64,000 bases of DNA from Paramicrobacterium agarici (GTDB taxonomy: Bacteria; Actinomycetota; Actinomycetes; Actinomycetales; Microbacteriaceae), in NCBI RefSeq assembly GCF_002563955.1, contig NZ_PDJE01000001.1:2046001-2110000 (forward strand). The letters are read 5' to 3'. Position 1 is the first letter of the stretch. Each line of letters begins with the position of its first letter. Shown piece after piece: positions 56,679 through 64,000 of this stretch. The notes beneath the pieces were generated by a model. It worked only from the letters and a program-made list of their open reading frames with translations. It had not been told where the DNA came from and searched no databases. The position numbers were made by a program, and so were the translations under genes.

Positions 56679-57164
56679 GTGGACCGCAGAGCCGCCCGCG
56701 TGGCGACGTGCAGTGCAGCACTCCTTGTGGCGTTCGTCCTCGCCGGCTGTGGGTCGGCCGAGCCATCCCCGGCTCCGAGCACCGCGACCGGACCGGCGCC
56801 CTCACAAACGTCGACCGAATCTCTCTCGCCGTCGCCGACCTTCGATCCGGACGGAACCGCCGCCGATAATCTGGCGTACTTCGACTCCGTCAACGAAGCG
56901 GTGCTCGCAGAGAACCCGGATGCCATGGGCATGGACTTCATCAACGCGCTCGTCGATGCGGGATTCGACAAGGCAGCCATGGAAGTGACCGAAGATTATT
57001 CGACGGTCGGCAACCGCGCCGAATCGATCCAGTTTTCGGTGCGCTGGAATGACGCGTGCCTCATCGGCCAGAATGGCGAATCCGTCGGCGGGTACCACTC
57101 GACGATCATGGACGTGCTCGGCTCGGGAACGTGTCTCGTGGGCACGACGCGTGAGATCGGCTAG
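56679..57164 (+). CDS. Predicted lipoprotein with DUF6993-like domain
   Basis: A 161-residue exported lipoprotein. A signal peptide with two Arg residues and a hydrophobic core ends in the lipobox LAGC (LVAFVLAGCGS). A Ser/Pro/Thr-rich linker of about 30 residues follows, then a globular part (NLAYFDSVNEAVLAENPDA, MEVTEDYSTVGNRAESIQFSVRW, two Cys that could form a disulfide). GTG 56679 is the start that gives a proper signal. Family naming is tentative; role unknown. Confidence 0.7.
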   Translation: MDRRAARVATCSAALLVAFVLAGCGSAEPSPAPSTATGPAPSQTSTESLSPSPTFDPDGTAADNLAYFDSVNEAVLAENPDAMGMDFINALVDAGFDKAAMEVTEDYSTVGNRAESIQFSVRWNDACLIGQNGESVGGYHSTIMDVLGSGTCLVGTTREIG

Positions 57165-57357
57165 CACCGTCCCGTTGTGGGAGGTCATCGCCGGTACGCA
57201 GGATCACGCGTTATCCTCTATGGTGGCGACGACGCACCACGTGCCTTCTGCGGCACCGAACGGTGGTCGTCAAACGGCGTGAACAGGCAGTTCGACGCGA
57301 TATCACCCCAGGAGGCCCCGACGGCCTCACGGACATGAAAGCAGTGTAGGGATAAGA

Positions 57358-59039
<1,682 letters not shown>

Positions 59040-59040
<1 letters not shown>

Positions 59041-59507
59041 TGCGCGTTCAGGCCCCGGTCCAGCTGCGATGGGGAGATCTCGACGCCTACAACCACGTGA
59101 ACAACGTGGAGCTGATGCGCGTACTCGAGGAGGCCCGCGTCCGCGTCTTCTGGCGCAGTGATGACGAGGGCGGGGCGATCGACCAGGGCATGGCGCTCAT
59201 TGAAGCCGAGCCCGGCTCCGAAACGCTCACGCTCGTCGCTCGGCACGAGGTTGAGTACCTCGCCCCGATCGCATATCAGCGCGAGCCGCTTGACATTCAA
59301 CTCTGGATCGGGCGGCTGGGTGGGGCGAGCCTCGACGTCTCTTACGAGGTTTACACACACGATGGCGCCACTCCCGCCGCGCGGGCGGCAAGCACAATCG
59401 TGCTCGTCGATGCCGCAACCGGCGCTCCACGTCGAATTCGCGCCGAAGAGCGTCAGGCCTGGGAACGCTACCTCGAACCGCCCGTCGCCTTCTCGGGACG
59501 GCGCTGA
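59040..59507 (+). CDS. 4-hydroxybenzoyl-CoA-type thioesterase
   Basis: A 155-residue hot-dog-fold acyl-CoA thioesterase (YbgC/FadM-like). WGDLDAYNHVNNVELMRVLEEAR gives the active-site Asp15 and the conserved His19-Val-Asn. The start overlaps the ettA stop in TGATG, so the genes are translationally coupled. It is convergent to tesB, with four bases between stops. Confidence 0.9.
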
Positions 59508-59511
59508 CAGC

Positions 59512-60378
59512 TCACGTGCGCGGAACCCGCACCATTCCCTCTTGCGCGACTGAGGCGATGAGTACGCCCTCGCGCGAGTAGAAGCGACCCTGCGTGAGCC
59601 CTCGACCACCGGACGCGCTCGGCGACTGCTGAACGTACAGCAGCCATTCATCGACTCGCGCAGGTGCGTGCCACCACATCCCGTGGTCGAGGCTTGCCAT
59701 CTTGAGCCCTGGGGTCAGCCAGCTGAGTCCGTGTCGGCGCAGGATCGGCTCGAGAAGGGTGTAGTCGCTCGCGTACGCGAGCGCTGCTTGATGCAAACCG
59801 CGGTCATCGGGCAATGTCGCCTTTGCGCGCATCCAGAGCATCTGCTCGGGAGACGGCTCCGACGGGGGAGCGAGGTAGATCGGCTCTGTGATGTGGCGAA
59901 TCTCGAACGGACGGTCCGCCGCCCAGGCACGAGCACGCGGGTCATCGATCGCGCTGAGAATGTCGGTGTCGCTCGGCAGATCCTCTGGAGGTGCGACATC
60001 GGGCATCTCCGTTGCATGCTGAAGCCCCTCGTCGTCGTCTTGGAACGACGCGATCATCGACAGAATGGGCAGCCCCTTCTGGTAGGCCTGCGTTCTGCGG
60101 GTCATGAACGACCGTCCATCATGGATGCGATCGACGGCGAAGGTGATGGGCAGCTCGACGTCGCCAGGGCGCAGGAAGTAGCCGTGCATCGAATGGATGA
60201 ACCGATCGGCGGGAACAGTTCTGCTCGCCGCGACGACGGACTGCGCGAGCACTTGCCCGCCGAAGACCCGCCCCTGAGGCATCCACTGCGAGGGCCCCGT
60301 AAAGATGTCTTCGCGGGTGCGGGCTCCGGTATCGGCGAGATCGAGGGCTGTGAGCAGGGATTCAACCGAATCTGACAA
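59512..60378 (-). CDS. tesB: Acyl-CoA thioesterase II
   Basis: A 288-residue double hot-dog thioesterase. GRVFGGQVLAQS near residue 37, HSMHGYFLRPGD near 62, and the C-terminal LDHGMWWHAP with the catalytic Asp near 230 are TesB signatures. Length is normal. A hydrolase of medium- to long-chain acyl-CoA. The second thioesterase gene of the pair; the two are unrelated in sequence. Confidence 0.93.
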   Translation of the reverse strand: MSDSVESLLTALDLADTGARTREDIFTGPSQWMPQGRVFGGQVLAQSVVAASRTVPADRFIHSMHGYFLRPGDVELPITFAVDRIHDGRSFMTRRTQAYQKGLPILSMIASFQDDDEGLQHATEMPDVAPPEDLPSDTDILSAIDDPRARAWAADRPFEIRHITEPIYLAPPSEPSPEQMLWMRAKATLPDDRGLHQAALAYASDYTLLEPILRRHGLSWLTPGLKMASLDHGMWWHAPARVDEWLLYVQQSPSASGGRGLTQGRFYSREGVLIASVAQEGMVRVPRT

Positions 60379-60428
60379 CGCTTCTCCTCATCGTGCGGTT
60401 GCGCGGCGTGAGATAAGTTTAGAAGCAG

Positions 60429-61073
60429 ATGACTGAGAGATTCACACTGAGCGACTCCGACGCGGTGTCGGACCTCTGCACGTTCGTCGGCCGCGCGAAG
60501 CGAGTGGACCCGGATGCCGTGAGGCTCATCGCCTCCAGCGGCGTTCTCGCCGTGTACGTTCCTGTGCTCTACGCGCGTGGGATACTCGACCGAGGCCCCA
60601 CCGTTCTCGGCCTGCGGACCTTCGCTGAGACGAGCGGTGCAGAGTTCGACCGCACGGTCGTTCCCGATGCGATCAGTGAGCGTCTCGCCCGCGTCGAAGG
60701 ATCGCCGGTCGCTCAGCTGACGATGCCGTCGAGCGAGGTCACCGCACCGTGGACAGGGATTGCGCCTCCGCGATCGGGCTGGGCCGAGATCGGCTCTGTC
60801 GGTGTGGACACGCTGGCAGCGACGTCGAGGGAGGGAGCTGCGCGCATCGCCGCCGAGCTGCCACGGGACGCCGGAGACCCGGTCGTGCAACGCATCAGGG
60901 CCGGCGTATGGGGCGAGGACATCCCTGCGTTCCCCGAACTGCCGGCAGGGGCCGCGTTCGCCGCCGAAAGTCTCGGCTTCATCGGCGAAAGCGAGACGGC
61001 GCGCGTTCTGCAATCAGGACCGTGGCTGAGACTCAGCATTCGCCGCGGGCATGTGCTCGTGCGCCGGCGCTGA
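60429..61073 (+). CDS. Conserved hypothetical protein
   Basis: A 214-residue soluble protein with no recognised domain. It contains RLIASSGVLAVYVPVLYARGILDRGPTVLGLRTF (abridged) and a C-terminal AFAAESLGFIGESETARVLQSGPWLRLSIRRGHVLVRRR stretch that ends basic. Proteins of this kind occur, to my knowledge, across Microbacteriaceae beside tesB, without known function. It is divergent from tesB and convergent to the flavin dehydrogenase gene, with two bases between stops. Confidence 0.7.
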   Translation: MTERFTLSDSDAVSDLCTFVGRAKRVDPDAVRLIASSGVLAVYVPVLYARGILDRGPTVLGLRTFAETSGAEFDRTVVPDAISERLARVEGSPVAQLTMPSSEVTAPWTGIAPPRSGWAEIGSVGVDTLAATSREGAARIAAELPRDAGDPVVQRIRAGVWGEDIPAFPELPAGAAFAAESLGFIGESETARVLQSGPWLRLSIRRGHVLVRRR

Positions 61074-61075
61074 AC

Positions 61076-62734
61076 TCACGACGTCGCGGCGGCCATGGCG
61101 CGCCCGGCCGTCCGGCCAGAAAAGAGGCACCCGCCGAGAAATGTGCCCTCAAGCGCGCGATAACCGTGCATGCCGCCGCCCCCGAATCCGGACGCCTCAC
61201 CTGCGGCATAGAGCCCGGGAACGGGATCGCCCGTCTGCGCCAGCACGCGACCATCGAGATCGGTCTGCAGGCCGCCAAGCGTCTTGCGCGTCAGCAGGTG
61301 AAGCTTGACCGCGATCAGTGGACCGGCTTTCGGGTCGCGCAACTTGTGCGGGGGAGCGACGCGAAGCAGCCTGTCGCCTCGGTAGGAGCGCGCTCCACGC
61401 ACGGCGGTGATCTGCGCGTCCTTCGAGAAGTCGTTGTCCATCTGACGGTCTCGCCAGTCAATCTCGCTCCGTACACGCGCGAGATCGAGTTGCCCTTCCG
61501 CGTCGAGAGCTGACATGCCCTCGAGCAGTTCATCGAGCGAGTCGGCGACGACGAAATCGTTCCCGTGCCGTTTGAACGCCTCCACCGGACCGGGAGCCCC
61601 CGGCGCGACCCTGCTCAGCAGCATCCTGATGTCTTTTCCGGTGAGGTCCGGGTTCTGCTCGCTCCCCGACAGCGCGAACTCCTTCTCGATGATGCGCTGC
61701 GTCAGAATGAACCAGGAGTGGTCGAAGCCCGATCGGGTGAGGTGCGCGAGCGTCCCGAGCGTGTCGAACCCGGGAAAGAGGGGAGCAGGCAGGCGGGCAC
61801 CCGTGGGGTCGAGCCACAATGAGGAGGGACCGGGAAGGATGCGAATGCCGTGCCCCGGCCACACCGGGTTCCAGTTCTCGATGCCCTCGGTGTAATGCCA
61901 CATGCGATCGCCGTTGACGACACGTCCACCCGCGCTTTCAGCGATGGCGAGGCCCCGTCCGTCCACGTGGGCGGGAACGCCCGTGAGCATCGTGCGGGGG
62001 ACGGGACCAAGGCGCTCCGGCCAGTTCTTGCGCACAAGCTCAGCGTTTCCGCCGATCCCTCCCGTGCTCATCAATACCGCGTCCGCTGAGATTTCGAAGG
62101 CTCCAACCACCTCTCGTGCGCTGGAGATGCCGCGCGGCGCGGGATCATCGACGAGGATGCTCCCGGACACTCCGCTGATGCGTCCGTCCGTCAGCACGAG
62201 CTCATCGACGCGGTGGCGCGACAGCACATCGAGTGATCCGCCGCCGCGTGCTGACATGACGCGGTCGGCGAACGGCTCGATGAGGCCTGGGCCGGTTCCC
62301 CACGTGATGTGGAATCGAGGAACGGAGTTTCCGTGTCCGTACGCTGCGCCTGCGCCACGCTCGGCCCAGCCGACGACCGGAAACAGCGAGATTCCCTTCT
62401 GCCTCAGCCACGATCGCTTCTCGCCCGAGGCGAAATCGACGTATGCGCGTGCCCAACGCCGTGCCCAGTCGTCTTCGTCTCGATCGAAGCCGGCTGTGCC
62501 CTCCCAGTCCTGCCATGCGAGTTCGGGCGAGTCCTTGATGCCCATTCGGCGCTGCTCGGGGGAGTCGACGAGGAAGAGCCCTCCGAAAGACCACCATGCT
62601 TGTCCGCCGAGGGAGCCGGGCGGCTCCTGGTCAAGAAGGGCTACGCGTCGGCCAGCGTCCGCGAGTTCCGACGCCGCGACAAGCCCCGCGAGCCCGGCCC
62701 CGACGACAATTGCGTCATACGAGTGATCGGGCAT
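61076..62734 (-). CDS. FAD-binding dehydrogenase (KstD/fumarate reductase-like)
   Basis: A 552-residue flavoprotein. The FAD motif is AIVVGAGLAGLVAASELADAG (residues about 8-28), GGIGGNAELVRKNWP is the second nucleotide-contact segment, and GLYAAGEASGFGGGGMHGYRALEGTFLGG is the C-terminal FAD loop (abridged). It belongs to the FAD-binding_2 group with ketosteroid delta-1-dehydrogenases, in the subfamily annotated only as 'FAD-binding dehydrogenase'. The steroid-specific Tyr residues could not be confirmed. Alone on its strand before the globin gene. Confidence 0.85.
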   Translation of the reverse strand: MPDHSYDAIVVGAGLAGLVAASELADAGRRVALLDQEPPGSLGGQAWWSFGGLFLVDSPEQRRMGIKDSPELAWQDWEGTAGFDRDEDDWARRWARAYVDFASGEKRSWLRQKGISLFPVVGWAERGAGAAYGHGNSVPRFHITWGTGPGLIEPFADRVMSARGGGSLDVLSRHRVDELVLTDGRISGVSGSILVDDPAPRGISSAREVVGAFEISADAVLMSTGGIGGNAELVRKNWPERLGPVPRTMLTGVPAHVDGRGLAIAESAGGRVVNGDRMWHYTEGIENWNPVWPGHGIRILPGPSSLWLDPTGARLPAPLFPGFDTLGTLAHLTRSGFDHSWFILTQRIIEKEFALSGSEQNPDLTGKDIRMLLSRVAPGAPGPVEAFKRHGNDFVVADSLDELLEGMSALDAEGQLDLARVRSEIDWRDRQMDNDFSKDAQITAVRGARSYRGDRLLRVAPPHKLRDPKAGPLIAVKLHLLTRKTLGGLQTDLDGRVLAQTGDPVPGLYAAGEASGFGGGGMHGYRALEGTFLGGCLFSGRTAGRAMAAATS

Positions 62735-62762
62735 TCGTGCGGCTCCTTTGTCGCGGTTTCTG

Positions 62763-63155
62763 TCAGTCCTCGAAGGTATTGACGAGAGCGTGTGCGGCTC
62801 TCTCTAGATAGTCCCACAGAGTAGCCTCGTGCATCGGCGACAGATCGAGTGTGTCGACCGCTGCGCGCATGTGTCGCAGCCAGCGATCCCGGGCATCGGG
62901 GTTCACTTTGTATGGCACGTGCCGCATGCGCAGGCGAGGATGCCCGCGCGTCTCGCTGTATGTGGTCGGGCCGCCCCAGTACTGTTCGAGAAACATCCGG
63001 AGACGCACTTCCGCCGGGCCGAGGTCTTCTTCGGGATACATAGGCGTGAGCACAGGATCCGCTGCGACGCCGCGGTAAAACTCGTGCGCCAGCTTGGCGA
63101 AGGTCTCGTGCCCGCCGACCTGCTCGTAGAACGTTGTCTGCTGCTGGTCGGTCAT
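62763..63155 (-). CDS. glbO: Group II truncated haemoglobin
   Basis: A 130-residue 2-on-2 globin. The proximal His is His79 (LRMRHVPY), Tyr27 is at B10, Tyr66 is a likely CD1 Tyr, and Trp92 at G8 is the group II marker. TrHbO proteins bind oxygen tightly and help with redox or NO chemistry. It overlaps the mechanosensitive channel gene by ATGA, a pairing I recall from other Actinobacteria. Confidence 0.93.
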   Translation of the reverse strand: MTDQQQTTFYEQVGGHETFAKLAHEFYRGVAADPVLTPMYPEEDLGPAEVRLRMFLEQYWGGPTTYSETRGHPRLRMRHVPYKVNPDARDRWLRHMRAAVDTLDLSPMHEATLWDYLERAAHALVNTFED

Positions 63156-64000
63156 CGCTCTCCCTTCGCTGTACGCTTCTTTCGCCCGAGTTTGGACGGG
63201 TTCACCATGACCGGTTTTGTCCGCGGGGGCCGTGCGCCTCCGACACTACCCGCTCCCTCCCAGCCCGCGAGAATCACCGTCTCGAGGGAGAGCGGGGCGA
63301 CATCGAGTTCATGGAGAACATCGGTAAAGCGAGAGCGAAGCTCACGGCCGACGTCATCCTTGGACGACGTGCGGGTCTTCGCCACGAGTCGAAGCACGAC
63401 AGCTTCGTCGGAGACCGACTCGATGCCCCAGGCTTCGGGCGTGTCGAGAAAGTGCGGGCGCCACTTGGCCTCTTGCGCCAGCGCTCGCGCCGCGGTGAGA
63501 AGCTGCTCCTTGACGTGGTCAACGTCAACGCCCACGGGTACCGCAAGATCAATGATGAGGCGCGACCATCCTTGTGACATGTTTCCGACGCGCAGCACCT
63601 CTCCGTTGCGCACGAACCAGAGAACCCCATTGACGTCGCGCACCTGAGTGATGCGGATGCCGACCTTCTCGACGACGCCCGTGGCGAAGCCGACATCGAC
63701 GACGTCACCGACGCCGAGCTGGTCTTCGATCACCATGAAGATGCCGTTCAAGACGTCTTTCACAATGTTCTGTGCGCCGAAGCCGAGGCCCGCGCCCACG
63801 GCAGCCGAGAGCAGCGCGAATGAACCGAGGATGCCGGGGGCGACAACGTGAATCACGAGCAGGACCGTGATGACGACGATAACGACATTCACGATGTTGG
63901 AGAGCACGCTGCCGAGCGTCCGCGTGCGCTGTACAACGCGAACTGCTGCCAGAGGGGAGACGGCGAGCGCTTGAGTGTCGTCGACGCCGTGCCCCTTCTT
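63152..64000 (-). CDS. MscS-type mechanosensitive channel, 5' end outside window
   Basis: The frame is open to the window edge, so the N-terminus is missing (at least 282 residues are present). The hydrophobic segments VNVVIVVITVLLVIHVVAPG and the pore helix SAAVGAGLGFGAQNIVKDVLNG are the MscS signature. It is followed by the beta domain IEDQLGVGDVVDVGFATGVVEKVGIRITQVRDVNG (abridged) and a cytoplasmic vestibule with a Lys/Arg-rich end. It opens under membrane tension to release osmolytes. An internal GTG at 63907 is not the true start. Confidence 0.92.
   Translation of the reverse strand, partial: KKGHGVDDTQALAVSPLAAVRVVQRTRTLGSVLSNIVNVVIVVITVLLVIHVVAPGILGSFALLSAAVGAGLGFGAQNIVKDVLNGIFMVIEDQLGVGDVVDVGFATGVVEKVGIRITQVRDVNGVLWFVRNGEVLRVGNMSQGWSRLIIDLAVPVGVDVDHVKEQLLTAARALAQEAKWRPHFLDTPEAWGIESVSDEAVVLRLVAKTRTSSKDDVGRELRSRFTDVLHELDVAPLSLETVILAGWEGAGSVGGARPPRTKPVMVNPSKLGRKKRTAKGER

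Noticed and set aside
57165..57357. A riboswitch upstream of ettA
   Set aside because: The 190-base gap has small inverted repeats but no conserved riboswitch core that I can recognise.

Overview
The window is an ordinary chromosomal stretch of a high-GC Gram-positive bacterium. I would place it in the Actinobacteria, most likely family Microbacteriaceae. The reasons are the gene order tlyA-nadK-recN-pyrG-nudF-xerD-parA-scpA-scpB-rluB-tyrA-cmk-der, the long run of genes joined by ATGA or GTGA overlaps, the frequent GTG starts, the NHEJ pair LigD/Ku, the actinobacterial mutasome ImuA'/ImuB/DnaE2, and a DivIVA-type coiled-coil protein. The placement is inference from gene content and style; I could not compare sequences.

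Layout. 1-1.9 kb: the 3' half of a 23S rRNA, a 5S rRNA and the end of an rRNA operon. 2-2.9 kb: a nitronate monooxygenase-like gene on the minus strand. 3-20.7 kb: one dense plus-strand block covering rRNA modification (tlyA, rluB), NAD phosphorylation (nadK), repair (recN), CTP synthesis (pyrG), chromosome segregation (xerD, parA, scpA, scpB), tyrosine synthesis (tyrA), cytidylate kinase and ribosome assembly (der). It ends with a NUDIX-PIN fusion and a DUF1684 protein. 20.8-22.6 kb: tRNA-Pro(GGG) followed by a short, gene-poor, partly decayed island. 22.6-25 kb: a HelR-type motor ATPase preceded by a sequence that looks like the rifamycin-associated element. 25-38 kb: accessory metabolism and transport (MFS with ArsR regulator, CPBP protein, fatty acid desaturase, DivIVA-like protein, RlmC, arylsulfotransferase-like protein, SDR, EEP phosphatase, FAD-Rieske oxidoreductase, TetR). 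38-41.6 kb: a pyruvate dehydrogenase E1alpha-E1beta-E2 operon. 41.7-52.9 kb: a zinc alcohol dehydrogenase, then a DNA-repair cluster (LigD, Ku, SRAP/HMCES-type protein, ImuA', ImuB, DnaE2) with a clear LexA-type SOS box. 53-64 kb: nadE, an aldo/keto reductase, ssb, a lipoprotein, an EttA-type ABC-F protein, two acyl-CoA thioesterases, a flavin dehydrogenase, a group II truncated haemoglobin and a partial MscS channel.

The signals most worth following are these. (i) The octamer GGATGCTG/CAGCATCC is strongly over-represented (40 exact copies by hand count) and mostly sits in coding frames that use otherwise uncommon codons to spell it. (ii) A rifamycin-associated-element-like site precedes helR. 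(iii) An SOS box lies inside a leaderless promoter for the imuA'-imuB-dnaE2 operon, next to the NHEJ and SRAP genes. (iv) A NUDIX-PIN fusion protein has no function known to me. (v) There are relic mobile-element repeats and broken genes downstream of tRNA-Pro. I see no CRISPR array, no intact insertion sequence or prophage, and no classical defence system.
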